Of a stretch of DNA of 64,000 bases, positions 9,566 through 19,305 are shown piece by piece (position 1 is the first letter of the stretch; the number at the start of each line of letters is the position of its first letter). The stretch comes from Hafnia paralvei ATCC 29927 (GTDB lineage Bacteria; Pseudomonadota; Gammaproteobacteria; Enterobacterales; Enterobacteriaceae), in assembly GCF_001655005.1 (NCBI RefSeq), contig NZ_LXET01000005.1:45771-109770 (forward strand), written 5' to 3'. Both the position numbers and the translations under genes were made by a program. The notes under the pieces were generated by a model. The model was given only the letters and a program-made list of their open reading frames with translations, ran no database searches and was not told the origin of the DNA.

Positions 9566-10116
9566 ACTTATGCCCGTGGTATGCGGCGTTGCGCACTAAT
9601 CGGCTACGTAAGTGCGCGCAGTGTGCGATAGCAACTGCGATTTTATTAGCGCTAGTGGCCTGTTATGTCAGCTATAGCGCTTATCGACACATGCACCATT
9701 GGCGAATGGATATTGCGATTTACCAGCAACGAACTCAACGACTGCAGCAGCAGAAAACTCAGTTACTCATGTGGAGTTCTCAGGCAAAGACGCAACTTAG
9801 CCAGTATCAACGATATGAGAAGGGGCGTGAGTCAGGGTTACAACTCTTAGCCCTTTTGGTGGATATGCAGCGCTATGTACCCGCGCAAATATGGTTTACA
9901 CGCCTGTCGTTGCAATCGGATCAGCTTGAACTTGAAGGCACGGCGTTAACCCCCGAGGCGATCGCCGTTTTTATTGAGCGTTTCAGCAAAGTTGACAGCG
10001 CTGCAGGTTTACACCTGCTGAAAATGGCTGACTCGGGGCAAGGCCAGCAGAGCTTTTTGTTGCAAGGGAAGTGGCAAAGCGACAATACACAGGGACGTTC
10101 ACATGAAGATCAATAG
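9553..10116 (+). CDS. hofN: PilN-like membrane protein HofN
   Basis: Second hof gene, PilN-like. The 187-residue protein opens with a short cytoplasmic tail (MEQINLCPWYAALRTNR; the N-P-W like motif is the PilM contact in PilN proteins), one membrane segment (about residues 25-45, CAIATAILLALVACYVSYS) and a periplasmic coiled-coil/fimbrial-like domain rich in Gln (QQRTQRLQQQKTQLL). Start at 9553 overlaps the hofM end, and the E. coli protein begins at the equivalent place. Overlap with hofO is 14 bp. Confidence 0.87.
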   Translation: MEQINLCPWYAALRTNRLRKCAQCAIATAILLALVACYVSYSAYRHMHHWRMDIAIYQQRTQRLQQQKTQLLMWSSQAKTQLSQYQRYEKGRESGLQLLALLVDMQRYVPAQIWFTRLSLQSDQLELEGTALTPEAIAVFIERFSKVDSAAGLHLLKMADSGQGQQSFLLQGKWQSDNTQGRSHEDQ

Positions 10117-10618
10117 TGGTGCTCTAGAGCCGCTTATCTGTTGGCTGTGCATGCTATCACCCCGGCGTTTTTATTTTGTTTTACTTGCCGCGTGTCTGAT
10201 TTGTCTTATTGGTGGAAGGCTTGGTTTAACGGCGCTAGCTCAGTGGATGGAGTCGTCGACTTGGACAGCCAAAAATGGGGCGGAGATGCATCAAGAACGC
10301 ATGGTCAAAGATGTTTTGAGCCAAAGAACGCTGCTACTAAAAATTTCTGTTGATACGTTGCTGTTAAAGCCATTAGCCACTCAGTGTACCGATTTGCCTG
10401 TCGGCGAGCGCTTTGCCCAGCAAATTAACTGGCAGAAGGACAAAAATACGCAGGAACCGAATAGTGGGCGATGGCAAATGAATGCCACGCTTAACTTCAC
10501 TCAGCTGATGCAGTTAATCGATAGATTGGCACAGTGTGCTAGACCGATTATGCAGATAGAGCTTCACTCTGAGCCAGAAATGATTTCAGTCCAGCTACTG
10601 GTCGGTGAACTGTCATGA
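10103..10618 (+). CDS. hofO: PilO-like protein HofO
   Basis: Third hof gene, 171 residues. It has an N-terminal membrane segment (about residues 23-45, FYFVLLAACLICLIGGRLGL) and a periplasmic domain, the shape of PilO. In type IV pilus machines PilN and PilO pair in the periplasm to align the inner and outer membrane parts. Sequence identity within this family is low, so the assignment comes from gene order and topology. It overlaps both neighbours. Confidence 0.83.
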   Translation: MKINSGALEPLICWLCMLSPRRFYFVLLAACLICLIGGRLGLTALAQWMESSTWTAKNGAEMHQERMVKDVLSQRTLLLKISVDTLLLKPLATQCTDLPVGERFAQQINWQKDKNTQEPNSGRWQMNATLNFTQLMQLIDRLAQCARPIMQIELHSEPEMISVQLLVGELS

Positions 10619-10974
10619 AGTGGAGCCACACAATTCGCCTCGGGGGACTTTCGTTGCTGCTGATATTGGAAATGGCGCCGGTATCCATCACACAGGCAGA
10701 GCGTGATCCATTTCACTCTTGGATACCAGAATCAATAAAAACAGAGTCAGATGCAGCCAGAGTTCTTGGGGTTATTGGGAATGGTCGCTGCTGGACTGTG
10801 TGGTTACTTTTGCCAAATGGCGAGAGCGTAATGTCTGTGCCTAAATTTTCCCCGCGAGTGAAAGACGAAAACGTTAAAGGCGAAGGTCATGCCGAATATT
10901 CAGCCATCAGGCGGCCGACTGTTTATCCGTTTGGTTGTGCTGTTGAGAGTATTGCAGATGGAGCAAGGGAATGA
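10615..10974 (+). CDS. hofP: HofP, PilP-like protein
   Basis: Fourth hof gene, 119 residues, with a signal-like N-terminus (LGGLSLLLILEMAPVSITQA) followed by ERDPFHSWIPES, which is the conserved RDPF motif of HofP/PilP-type proteins. The domain expected to contact the secretin follows (VLGVIGNGRCWTVWLLLPNG). ATGA overlaps join it to hofO and to hofQ, so all five genes are likely translated from one mRNA. It is slightly shorter than the E. coli protein. Confidence 0.83.
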   Translation: MKWSHTIRLGGLSLLLILEMAPVSITQAERDPFHSWIPESIKTESDAARVLGVIGNGRCWTVWLLLPNGESVMSVPKFSPRVKDENVKGEGHAEYSAIRRPTVYPFGCAVESIADGARE

Positions 10975-12284
10975 AGAGATTAAAATATGGATGCTGTTAT
11001 GGCTGCCTGCTGTGGGCGTTGGCCTTTGCCTCATGGGCTACAAAAATACGAGATGATACGCCGATTACACTCGCCTTCTCTGATGCTCCATTAGTTAACG
11101 TATTACAGGCTCTGGCTGATAATCAACACCTTAATCTGATTGTTAGTGAGGATGTGAAAGGCAATACCTCGTTGAAACTGGTCGATGTGCCTTGGAAGCG
11201 GGCCATGCAGGCAATAGCGCGGCTACATGAACTCTCGATAGAGCAGACAGGCAATATTCTTTTTGTGCAGACAATGGCCGTGGTTGATAAACGACAGGAG
11301 CGGGTTCACAACAAGCAGTTGCAGGAAAATGCGCAGCGGCCAATTTCTCTGACCATCGCGTTACAGCAAGCGGATGTTGATGCAGTGGTAAAAAATCTGA
11401 CGCAGCAAAAGGGCGGGTTATTAAGCGCTCAGGGAACAGTCAGTGCAGATCCTAGGACGAATACGATTTTGGTGCGAGACCTTCCTGAGAACACCAGAGC
11501 GGTTCAGGCATGGATAGATGAGCTTGATCAACCGGTGTCTCAGGTGCAGCTCACTGCGCACATTGTGACGATTAATCGCGAAAGTCTGAATGAACTTGGT
11601 GTGCGCTGGGGGACAGCTGGCTCCGATGAGACAACATCTTCAGATTCGGACTCCAGTAATTTTCGGCTGAACCAATTCAACATGGGACTGCCTGCCGAAG
11701 GGCGTTCATTTAATGCTGGATTTCAGATCGCTCGCATTGGTGGCCGTTTATTGGAACTGGAGCTTTCAGCGCTTGAGCAGGAGGATAATGTCGAGATTAT
11801 TGCGAGCCCGCATTTGATGGCGACGAATTTGCAAACTGCCAGCATTAAGCAGGGGACTGAAATTCCTTATGAGGTTTCCAGCGGGGCCAGTGGCTCTACC
11901 TCGATAGAGTTTAAGGAAGCCGTGTTAGGGATGGAGGTTACACCTCGCGTAATGCGCAATGGAAAAATCACGCTAACGCTGCAGATTACGCAAAATATGC
12001 CTGGTAGGAGTATCAAGCAGGGCGATGGCGAGGCATTAGCTATCGACAAACAAGAAATAAAAACGCAGGTCACTTTGTCTGATGGGGATACCGTGATTTT
12101 AGGCGGAATCTTTCAACGACAGACGACGCATGGGAAAACACAAGTGCCTAAGTTAGGGGATATACCCCTACTTGGGGCACTTTTCCGCGACTCAACAGAT
12201 GCGTCTAAACGCCGTGAGCTGGTGATTTTTATCACCCCTAAGCTGGTAAAAACTGAAACGCCCTCATCATTACTCAGGAAATAA
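10971..12284 (+). CDS. hofQ: HofQ, secretin for DNA uptake
   Basis: Outer membrane secretin of the PilQ family, 437 residues. The N-terminal hydrophobic signal (YGCLLWALAFASWA) is followed by an STN/secretin N0-like domain (ITLAFSDAPLVNVLQALADNQ), a NolW/N1 domain with RTNTILVRDLPENTRAVQAWIDELDQP, and the secretin core ending in GDTVILGGIF and RRELVIFITPKLV. In E. coli HofQ is needed to use DNA as a carbon source. Last gene of the operon; a weak hairpin ACCATT/AATGGT with a T run follows at 12284-12323. Confidence 0.93.
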   Translation: MKRLKYGCCYGCLLWALAFASWATKIRDDTPITLAFSDAPLVNVLQALADNQHLNLIVSEDVKGNTSLKLVDVPWKRAMQAIARLHELSIEQTGNILFVQTMAVVDKRQERVHNKQLQENAQRPISLTIALQQADVDAVVKNLTQQKGGLLSAQGTVSADPRTNTILVRDLPENTRAVQAWIDELDQPVSQVQLTAHIVTINRESLNELGVRWGTAGSDETTSSDSDSSNFRLNQFNMGLPAEGRSFNAGFQIARIGGRLLELELSALEQEDNVEIIASPHLMATNLQTASIKQGTEIPYEVSSGASGSTSIEFKEAVLGMEVTPRVMRNGKITLTLQITQNMPGRSIKQGDGEALAIDKQEIKTQVTLSDGDTVILGGIFQRQTTHGKTQVPKLGDIPLLGALFRDSTDASKRRELVIFITPKLVKTETPSSLLRK

Positions 12285-12606
12285 CCATTCGATACTTTTT
12301 TTACCCAAATGGTAAAATTTTTTATCACATGAATGGTTTCCGCGTTTGACGCTGCGCTTGATTTAGCTTACAAGGGTAGCGAATTAAGCACCGAGCTTTT
12401 CCGTACCCCGGCCAAAGCGTTATCGCCGTGATTTAACCTTTGGCGTGCGCTGTGATTTATTCGGTTGCCAAACTACCTAGAGTGTTGAGATAATTTTTCG
12501 TCTGATCTCACACTATCGCTCATGAGGTTTCAGTTTAGGTCCCGTCGCTAATTTGATTGGCGGGGCGGGTTATCATTAACGAATTGTCTTAGTAGTACCG
12601 AAAAAC
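12285..12606 (+). promoter_or_regulatory. 322 bp leader and promoter region of aroK
   Basis: No coding frame is supported. The last 70 bases before aroK (GGCGGGGCGGGTTATCATTAACGAAT then AGTAGTACCGAAAAAC, 12559-12606) resemble the conserved enterobacterial aroK leader. A GC-rich hairpin (CCCGTC 12541-12546 with GGCGGG near 12553-12568, alternatives possible) precedes it. The region also holds a weak hofQ terminator-like hairpin at its left end. Confidence 0.5.
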
Positions 12607-13125
12607 ATGGCAGAGAAACGCAATATCTTTCTGGTTGGGCCTATGGGTGCCGGCAAAAGTACTATTGGTCGTCAGTTAGCTCAGCAACTGAATATGGAGT
12701 TCTTCGATTCCGATCAAGAAATTGAGCGACGCACCGGAGCTGATGTTAGCTGGGTATTCGACGTGGAAGGCGAAGAAGGATTCCGCGATCGTGAAGAAAA
12801 AGTCATCAATGAACTGACTGAGAAACAAGGCATTGTCCTGGCAACGGGTGGTGGTTCCGTGAAATCTCGCGAAACCCGTAACCGCTTGTCAGCTCGCGGC
12901 GTGGTTGTTTATCTTGAAACCACCATCGAGAAGCAGCTTGCTCGTACGCAGCGTGATAAAAAACGTCCGCTGTTGCAGGTAGATACACCGCGTGAAGTGC
13001 TGGAAGACTTGGCAAAAGAACGCAATCCTCTGTACGAAGAAATTGCTGACGTGACCATCCGTACGGATGATCAAAGTGCTAAAGTTGTTGCAAACCAGAT
13101 TATCCATATGCTGGAAAGCAACTGA
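12607..13125 (+). CDS. aroK: Shikimate kinase I
   Basis: Phosphorylates shikimate at the 3-hydroxyl with ATP, in the chorismate pathway (cytosol). The 172-residue protein has a Walker A motif GPMGAGKST at residues 11-19, the shikimate-binding [11 protein letters not shown] and GGGSV motifs, and the lid RDKKRPLLQ. Length equals E. coli AroK (173). It heads the conserved aroK-aroB-damX-dam-rpe-gph-trpS cluster, all on the plus strand. Confidence 0.98.
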   Translation: MAEKRNIFLVGPMGAGKSTIGRQLAQQLNMEFFDSDQEIERRTGADVSWVFDVEGEEGFRDREEKVINELTEKQGIVLATGGGSVKSRETRNRLSARGVVVYLETTIEKQLARTQRDKKRPLLQVDTPREVLEDLAKERNPLYEEIADVTIRTDDQSAKVVANQIIHMLESN

Positions 13126-13166
13126 TTATATTGAATTCTTAATCTGAAAAAGGTTCTGAGCACACC

Positions 13167-14252
13167 ATGGAAAGGATTACCGTCACTCTTGGGGAGCGTA
13201 GCTACCCGATAACGATAGCCTCTGGTTTGTTTGAGGAGCCTGCTTCATTCCTGCCTCTAAAGGCGGGCGATCAGGCGATGTTAGTGACTAACGAAACGTT
13301 AGCGCCAATCTATCTTGATCGTGTTAGACATGCTCTTGAGCAGACCGGTGTTCGGGTGGATCAGGTGATCTTGCCGGACGGCGAACAATACAAAACGTTG
13401 TCTGTGATGGAGCAGGTTTTTACCGCATTACTGCAAAAGCCCCACGGGCGTGATACTACGCTTATCGCTCTAGGTGGTGGTGTTATTGGCGATTTAACTG
13501 GTTTTGCGGCGGCGTGCTATCAGCGCGGTGTTCGTTTTATTCAGGTGCCAACGACATTACTGTCTCAGGTTGACTCTTCTGTTGGCGGAAAAACAGCGGT
13601 CAATCATCCACTTGGAAAGAATATGATCGGGGCTTTTTATCAACCCGCATCTGTTGTTGTGGATATTGACTGTTTAAAAACGCTGCCAGCGCGCGAACTT
13701 GCTTCTGGTTTAGCCGAGGTCATTAAATACGGCATTATTCTGGATGGTGAATTCTTCGTTTGGTTAGAAGAACATCTGGATGCGCTGCTAAACCTTGAAC
13801 CAACAGCAATGGCGTACTGCATTCGTCGTTGTTGTGAGCTTAAAGCGGAAGTGGTTGCTGCGGATGAAACAGAGCAGGGCGTGCGAGCATTGCTGAACTT
13901 AGGTCACACCTATGGTCATGCGATTGAAGCAGAAATGGGCTATGGTAATTGGTTGCATGGTGAGGCTGTTGCGGCTGGCATGATGATGGCTGCGCATACT
14001 GCTCGCCGTCTTGGTCAGTTTAGTGAGGCTGATGTTGCTCGCGTTAGAACGTTGATTACGCGGGCGGGTCTGCCAGTTTCCGGGCCAAAAAGTATGACTC
14101 CAGAATCCTACCTACCACATATGATGCGTGATAAGAAGGTTCTGGCTGGTGAACTGCGTCTGGTGCTGCCAATCGCGATTGGTCAGTCAGAAGTGCGTGC
14201 AGGCGTAGCTCATGAGATTGTCCTAGCTGCAATTGCGGATTGCCGCGATTGA
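13167..14252 (+). CDS. aroB: 3-dehydroquinate synthase
   Basis: Converts DAHP to 3-dehydroquinate, the second step of the shikimate pathway, using NAD+ and a divalent metal. The 361-residue protein shows LPDGEQYKT, the nucleotide loop [24 protein letters not shown], and the metal-binding histidines in [12 protein letters not shown] and [10 protein letters not shown]. Length is the usual 360. It lies 41 bp after aroK and is almost certainly cotranscribed. Confidence 0.98.
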   Translation: MERITVTLGERSYPITIASGLFEEPASFLPLKAGDQAMLVTNETLAPIYLDRVRHALEQTGVRVDQVILPDGEQYKTLSVMEQVFTALLQKPHGRDTTLIALGGGVIGDLTGFAAACYQRGVRFIQVPTTLLSQVDSSVGGKTAVNHPLGKNMIGAFYQPASVVVDIDCLKTLPARELASGLAEVIKYGIILDGEFFVWLEEHLDALLNLEPTAMAYCIRRCCELKAEVVAADETEQGVRALLNLGHTYGHAIEAEMGYGNWLHGEAVAAGMMMAAHTARRLGQFSEADVARVRTLITRAGLPVSGPKSMTPESYLPHMMRDKKVLAGELRLVLPIAIGQSEVRAGVAHEIVLAAIADCRD

Positions 14253-14333
14253 TGTTGTCGAATCATTAAATATTGAGTTGACCGGTGAGAATAAAAGCGC
14301 CCCACCGGTTTTGCCTCTGACTGGAGGGTGGAT

Positions 14334-15431
14334 ATGGAAGAAGAAGAGTTTAAACCTGATGAAGATCTGAAGCCTGATGCTAGCGATCGTCGTCCAACTC
14401 GTACACGCAAGGCTCGCCCTGCGGCTCCAAAATTAGCGGTTTCTCGTCAGCATATGATGATGGGGATTGGTATTCTGGTGCTGCTGGTGTTAATCATTGG
14501 GATTGGCTCTGCGCTGAAATCACCGACGAAAAGTGAAACAGCTCAGCAGCCTAGCAATGGTGGAACCAGAGATATTAGCCTTTCGGGGTCATCTTCCCTA
14601 TCCAACAACACGGCCAGCAATACCACCGATGAGCATGATGGCAGTGGTGTGAACAACTCAGGCATGATTGACCACTCTGCTGATAGCGGTAGCGCAACAG
14701 CTTCGCAACCGCAGGATGTTTCTGTTCCACCTATTTCTGGAACGCCAACTCAGGCTGCTCCCGTTCAGGGGCAACAAGGTCAGCAACGTATTGATCTTGC
14801 CGGTAACAACATGTCCGATGCGTTGACTCAGCAGCAAGGTCAGGTAGATTCGGCGGTTCAGGGTGTTGACGGTGGGGTTAACGCTTCAACATTGCCAACG
14901 GCTCCAGCGACATTGGGTTCTGGCTCGGTGGTCGCTAAACCGTCATCGACTACCACTGGTGCCGTACAGAATATTCGACCAGTACAGACTAAACCTGTAG
15001 CGACGTCTAAACCTCATTCAGGTAAAACAACGGCCGCTAAAACACCAACTAATGTTGCCAATGTTGCGAAACCAAGCGCAAATACTGCGAAGGTTCCGAC
15101 AAAACCGGTGACAAATAGTGGTGCGGTAAGCTCTGCAGTAAGTGGTGCCAATACGTCGCTGAAAGGTGCTCCAGCTAGCCATTACACATTGCAGCTAAGC
15201 AGTGCATCGCGTTCTGAGTCGTTAAATGCCTTTGCGAAAAAACAGAATTTGTCGCATTACTGGGTTTATGAAACGACGCGTAACGGTAAGCCATGGTATG
15301 TATTGGTAAGTGGTAGTTACTCAAGTCCTGCTGAAGCAAAACGGGCGGTATCTACATTGCCTGCTGAGGTTCAAGCGAAGAATCCTTGGGTACGTCCGAT
15401 GGCTCAAGTACAAAAAGATCTCAAAAAATAA
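14334..15431 (+). CDS. damX: DamX, SPOR-domain division protein
   Basis: DamX is a bitopic inner membrane protein that gathers at the septal ring through its periplasmic SPOR domain, which binds denuded glycan. The 365-residue product has a 40-residue acidic then basic cytoplasmic part, a membrane segment at residues 41-61 (MMMGIGILVLLVLIIGIGSAL), a long Ser/Thr/Pro/Ala-rich linker, and a C-terminal SPOR domain from about residue 279 (HYTLQLSSASRSESL, WYVLVSGSYSS). ATG 14334 is chosen because GGAGG ends six bases upstream; a GTG at 14328 lies inside that site. The cytoplasmic part is much shorter than in E. coli DamX (428 residues). Confidence 0.93.
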   Translation: MEEEEFKPDEDLKPDASDRRPTRTRKARPAAPKLAVSRQHMMMGIGILVLLVLIIGIGSALKSPTKSETAQQPSNGGTRDISLSGSSSLSNNTASNTTDEHDGSGVNNSGMIDHSADSGSATASQPQDVSVPPISGTPTQAAPVQGQQGQQRIDLAGNNMSDALTQQQGQVDSAVQGVDGGVNASTLPTAPATLGSGSVVAKPSSTTTGAVQNIRPVQTKPVATSKPHSGKTTAAKTPTNVANVAKPSANTAKVPTKPVTNSGAVSSAVSGANTSLKGAPASHYTLQLSSASRSESLNAFAKKQNLSHYWVYETTRNGKPWYVLVSGSYSSPAEAKRAVSTLPAEVQAKNPWVRPMAQVQKDLKK

Positions 15432-15576
15432 ACAGTGGAATACTTTGCTTCAATGGGCAGCGGTATCGTTTGATGCCGCTGTTCTCAAGTTGCAGGGTAT
15501 AAAATGCGCGCTGAAGTGCTGTCTCGAACAGTGTTTGATCCGCCGATTTGAATTGTAAAAGTAGCTTACTGACGGC

Positions 15577-16389
15577 ATGAAGAAAAACCGCGCTTTTTTA
15601 AAATGGGCTGGTGGAAAGTATCCACTGGTAGACGAGATCCGTCGATATTTGCCTGCAGGAAAGCGGTTGATCGAGCCCTTTGTTGGGGCCGGCTCCGTAT
15701 TTTTGAATACGGATTATGAAGAATACTTGTTAGCTGATATTAATGCTGACCTGATCAATCTGTATAACATCGTTAAGACCCAGCCTGATAATTTTGTTCG
15801 TGACGCCAAGGTGATGTTCAGTGGCGAATTTAATCAGTCTGAGATGTTTTATGCGTTACGCGCTGAGTTTAATCAGAGCGTTGACCCGTACCGGAGAGCG
15901 GTACTGTTCTTGTATTTGAACCGTCACTGTTATAACGGTTTGTGCCGCTATAACTCACGCGGTGAATTTAATGTGCCATTTGGCCGTTACAAGAAGCCTT
16001 ATTTTCCTGAAGCAGAACTGTACTGGTTTGCGCAGAAAGCCCAGAAAGCAACCTTTGTCTGTGAGCACTATACGCAGTCAATGGGGCAAGCCGTGGAAGG
16101 AACCGTTGTATATTGCGATCCTCCCTATGCGCCGTTGTCGGCAACCGCGAATTTTACGGCTTATCATACCAACAGTTTTAGCATGACAGACCAGATGAAG
16201 CTGGCCGAAGTGGCTTCAAATCTGTCGTCGCGGCAGAAGATTCCAGTTCTGATTTCGAATCATGACACCGAACTGACGCGTCAGTGGTATGCACAGGCGG
16301 ATCTGTTTGTAGTGAGTGCGCGCCGTACAATCAGTAGTAAGGTAGGCGGACGCAACAAAGTAGACGAATTGTTGGCGCTGTATTCCTGA
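15577..16389 (+). CDS. dam: DNA adenine methyltransferase Dam
   Basis: Methylates the adenine N6 in GATC using S-adenosylmethionine; guides mismatch repair, replication timing and gene expression. The 270-residue enzyme is an alpha-group amino-methyltransferase: KWAGGKYPLVDEI at the start, the AdoMet motif EPFVGAGSVF at residues 33-42, and the catalytic DPPY at residues 181-184. Length close to E. coli (278). It follows damX by 145 bp, where additional promoters are known in E. coli. Confidence 0.98.
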   Translation: MKKNRAFLKWAGGKYPLVDEIRRYLPAGKRLIEPFVGAGSVFLNTDYEEYLLADINADLINLYNIVKTQPDNFVRDAKVMFSGEFNQSEMFYALRAEFNQSVDPYRRAVLFLYLNRHCYNGLCRYNSRGEFNVPFGRYKKPYFPEAELYWFAQKAQKATFVCEHYTQSMGQAVEGTVVYCDPPYAPLSATANFTAYHTNSFSMTDQMKLAEVASNLSSRQKIPVLISNHDTELTRQWYAQADLFVVSARRTISSKVGGRNKVDELLALYS

Positions 16390-16428
16390 AATTTGCACAG
16401 TGTCTGAACCGAGCACATGGAGAAACGG

Positions 16429-17112
16429 ATGAAACAGTATTTAATTGCCCCGTCGATTTTGTCAGCAGACTTTGCCAGATTAGGTGAGGATACTGCGAAA
16501 GTACTGGCGTCAGGCGCAGACGTTGTTCATTTTGACGTAATGGATAACCATTATGTCCCGAATTTAACCATTGGTCCGATGGTGTGTAAGGCTCTGCGCG
16601 ATTATGGAATCACCGCGCCTATCGATGTCCATCTGATGGTAAAACCAGTTGATCGCATCATTCCTGATTTTGCCGAAGCCGGTGCTAGCATTATTTCTTT
16701 TCATCCAGAAGCCTCAGAGCACGTCGACCGTTCATTGCAGCTGATTAAATCTTTAGGTTGTAAAGCGGGTCTGGTATTCAATCCGGCGACATCACTCAGT
16801 TATCTTGAATACGTGATGGATAAAGTTGATGTGATTTTATTGATGTCGGTTAACCCTGGCTTTGGTGGACAATCATTTATTCCTGCAACGTTAGATAAGC
16901 TACGTCAGGTACGTAAGCTGATTGACGCTAGCGGCCGTGATATTCGCTTAGAAGTGGATGGCGGTGTGAAAGTCGATAATATCGGTGCCATTGCCGCAGC
17001 AGGTGCAGATATGTTTGTCGCAGGCTCTGCTATTTTCGGTCACCCAGACTATGAACAAATTATCACTCAGATGCGCGGCGAAATCGCTAAAGCCACTGCT
17101 CAGAGTGAATAA
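16429..17112 (+). CDS. rpe: Ribulose-phosphate 3-epimerase
   Basis: Interconverts ribulose 5-phosphate and xylulose 5-phosphate in the pentose phosphate pathway. The 227-residue TIM-barrel protein begins [15 protein letters not shown] and includes [32 protein letters not shown] and LEVDGGVK, carrying the catalytic aspartates and metal histidines. ATG 16429 is chosen (GGAG seven bases upstream, exact E. coli-like N-terminus) over an in-frame ATG four codons earlier. The stop is one base before the gph start codon. Confidence 0.98.
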   Translation: MKQYLIAPSILSADFARLGEDTAKVLASGADVVHFDVMDNHYVPNLTIGPMVCKALRDYGITAPIDVHLMVKPVDRIIPDFAEAGASIISFHPEASEHVDRSLQLIKSLGCKAGLVFNPATSLSYLEYVMDKVDVILLMSVNPGFGGQSFIPATLDKLRQVRKLIDASGRDIRLEVDGGVKVDNIGAIAAAGADMFVAGSAIFGHPDYEQIITQMRGEIAKATAQSE

Positions 17113-17113
17113 C

Positions 17114-17830
17114 ATGAATAGCTCAGCGTCGGCTGGTTTTTCTCCTCGCCTGTTCGAGAAGATACAGGCGGTAGCCTTCGATCTGGATGGCACACTTGTC
17201 GATAGCGCCTCTGGTCTATCGGCGGCCATGGATAAGGCGATGAAAGAGCTGGGTTTACCTGTTCCAGGTTTGGCTCGCGTTAAAAATTGGATCGGCAACG
17301 GTGCCGATATGTTGGTTAATCGAGCGCTAGTGTGGGCCGATAAAGAGCCAACAGATGCGTTGTGTCAACGAGCTCGAGCCGCGTTTGATTTCTACTATGC
17401 CAGCACGGTTGAAACCGGCAGTCAGCTATATCCTCAGGTCAAAGAAACGCTTGCCGCTTTATCCCATAAAGGCTATCCGCTTGCGGTTATCACGAATAAA
17501 CCCACTCCTTTTGTTCGCCCGTTGTTGGCCTCTCTCGGCATCGATGGCTATTTCAGCCACATTGTCGGCGGCGATGATGTGGTGAAGAAAAAGCCACATC
17601 CAGCACCGTTGTATTTGGTTTTAGCCCAAACGGGTGTATTGGCGAGTGAGTTGTTATTCGTGGGCGATTCCCGTAATGACATTCAGGCTGCACATGCGGC
17701 CGGATGTCCTTCAGTTGGGATGACCTATGGGTATAACTACGGCGAACCGATTGAGCGTAGCGAGCCAAGCTGTGTGCTGAACCAATTTTCTGAGTTGTTG
17801 CCCCTGATCGGGCTACCCCCTTTAAGCTAA
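17114..17830 (+). CDS. gph: Phosphoglycolate phosphatase
   Basis: HAD-family phosphatase that clears 2-phosphoglycolate formed during repair of oxidised DNA ends. The 238-residue product has motif [15 protein letters not shown], motif [12 protein letters not shown] and motif [18 protein letters not shown]. Start ATG 17114 comes one base after the rpe stop, giving translational coupling. E. coli Gph is 252 residues. Next gene trpS begins 19 bp downstream. Confidence 0.96.
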   Translation: MNSSASAGFSPRLFEKIQAVAFDLDGTLVDSASGLSAAMDKAMKELGLPVPGLARVKNWIGNGADMLVNRALVWADKEPTDALCQRARAAFDFYYASTVETGSQLYPQVKETLAALSHKGYPLAVITNKPTPFVRPLLASLGIDGYFSHIVGGDDVVKKKPHPAPLYLVLAQTGVLASELLFVGDSRNDIQAAHAAGCPSVGMTYGYNYGEPIERSEPSCVLNQFSELLPLIGLPPLS

Positions 17831-17849
17831 GACGTATAGGAACCGAGAC

Positions 17850-18854
17850 ATGAGTAAGCCCATCGTTTTCAGTGGCGCACAGCCATCTGGTGAACTGACC
17901 ATTGGTAACTACATGGGAGCTTTGCGCCAATGGGTGCAGATGCAAGATGAGTATGACTGCATTTATTGCATCGTTGACCAGCATGCGATTACCGTGCGTC
18001 AGGATGCGCAGCAACTGCGTAAAGCAACGCTAGATACGCTAGCGCTCTATCTGGCCTGCGGTATTGATCCAGAAAAAAGCACTATCTTTGTCCAGTCTCA
18101 TGTTCCTGAACATGCTCAGCTTGGCTGGGTGCTTAACTGCTACACCTATTTTGGTGAGCTCAGCCGTATGACGCAGTTTAAAGACAAATCTGCGCGCTAT
18201 GCTGAAAACATCAACGCAGGTCTCTTTGATTACCCTGTACTCATGGCGGCTGATATCTTGCTGTATCAGACGACTCAGGTACCGGTTGGGGAAGATCAGA
18301 AGCAGCATTTAGAATTGAGCCGTGATGTTGCAGCCCGCTTTAACGCATTGTATGGCGATATCTTTAAGGTTCCAGAGCCGTTTATTCCTAAGTCTGGCGC
18401 TCGTGTGATGTCTTTGCTGGAACCAACCAAAAAGATGTCCAAATCTGACGATAACCGTAACAACGTGATCGGCTTGCTGGAAGATCCAAAATCAGTCATC
18501 AAGAAGATCAAACGTGCGGTGACAGATTCTGATGAGCCTGCGGTTGTCCGCTATGACGTGGTGAATAAGGCTGGCGTTTCAAACTTGCTAGATATCTTGT
18601 CGGGTGTGACCGGCAAAAGCATTCCAGAACTTGAGCTAGAGTTCGAAGGGAAAATGTATGGTCATCTGAAAGGTGCGGTTGCTGATGCTGTTTCTGGCAT
18701 GCTAACTGAATTGCAGGAGTGCTATAACCGTTTCCGTAATGATGAAGCCTTCCTACAGCAGGTGATGCGTGACGGTGCCCAGAAAGCGCGTGCTCGCGCA
18801 CAGGAAACTGTGAAAAAAGTTTACGATGCTATAGGATTCGTTGCTCAGCCTTAA
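17850..18854 (+). CDS. trpS: Tryptophanyl-tRNA synthetase
   Basis: Class I aminoacyl-tRNA synthetase that charges tRNA-Trp. The 334-residue protein contains the HIGH-like TIGNYMGAL (about residues 18-26) and the KMSKS loop in [11 protein letters not shown] near residue 195. Length equals E. coli TrpS (334). Last gene of the aroK cluster; an intrinsic terminator follows 24 bp after the stop. Confidence 0.98.
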   Translation: MSKPIVFSGAQPSGELTIGNYMGALRQWVQMQDEYDCIYCIVDQHAITVRQDAQQLRKATLDTLALYLACGIDPEKSTIFVQSHVPEHAQLGWVLNCYTYFGELSRMTQFKDKSARYAENINAGLFDYPVLMAADILLYQTTQVPVGEDQKQHLELSRDVAARFNALYGDIFKVPEPFIPKSGARVMSLLEPTKKMSKSDDNRNNVIGLLEDPKSVIKKIKRAVTDSDEPAVVRYDVVNKAGVSNLLDILSGVTGKSIPELELEFEGKMYGHLKGAVADAVSGMLTELQECYNRFRNDEAFLQQVMRDGAQKARARAQETVKKVYDAIGFVAQP

Positions 18855-18877
18855 GCTTCAAAGCACATGATAATCAG

Positions 18878-18902
18878 AACCCGCCTCTTGGTGGGTTTTT
18901 TT
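18878..18902 (+). terminator. Intrinsic terminator after trpS
   Basis: Stem AACCCGCC (18878-18885) with GGTGGGTT (18890-18897), one G-U pair and a 4-base loop, running into seven T. It closes the aroK-trpS cluster. Confidence 0.88.
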
Positions 18903-19131
18903 ATGCTTCGCGATTATGATGTGAATATAATCTGAAACAAGTTACTTTAATAATAAAAATAGGATGTTATTCAGAAAGCATGAGAACTGTGGGCTTAATG
19001 TTCTCTATTTTATTGGGGGGGTTGCCCTTGAAATAAGAGCAATATTAATGATTGGCCACCGATGGTTAATAATAAAACCATAAATATAGATATGGTGAAT
19101 GTCTACCGTGGCCTCTCCGATAAGTTAAGAA

Positions 19132-19305
19132 TTACTTCTGTGAATCAACGTTGCCACAACCACCAATCATTTTAGAGATTGAAATCGCAGGGTGGAATAA
19201 ATAGTCGTAGCTACAGTTTTTTGCTTTGTTATCAATGTGTCCAGTACAAGCGGTCAGAGTGGAGAGTACTGCGGCAACAATGGAGAGCTTAATAAATTTA
19301 TTCAT
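19132..19305 (-). CDS. yhfL: Small lipoprotein YhfL
   Basis: A 57-residue predicted outer-membrane-type lipoprotein. It reads MNKFIKLSIVAAVLSTLTAC then TGHIDNKAKNCSYDYLF and HPAISISKMIGGCG, matching E. coli YhfL (55 residues) almost throughout. The lipobox LTAC puts the lipidated cysteine at residue 20, leaving a mature 38-residue peptide with two more cysteines (31 and 50). ATG 19305 is chosen because CGGGA lies six bases upstream; a second in-frame ATG at 19311 touches that site. It lies downstream of cysG in the same direction, as in E. coli, but 492 bp away. Function is unknown. Confidence 0.88.
   Translation of the reverse strand: MNKFIKLSIVAAVLSTLTACTGHIDNKAKNCSYDYLFHPAISISKMIGGCGNVDSQK

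Noticed and set aside
18855..19131. Second small gene between trpS and yhfL
   Set aside because: The region is AT-rich with a trpS terminator and a GGCCAC/GTGGCC pair (19054-19059, 19108-19113), but no frame has a start site and family match.
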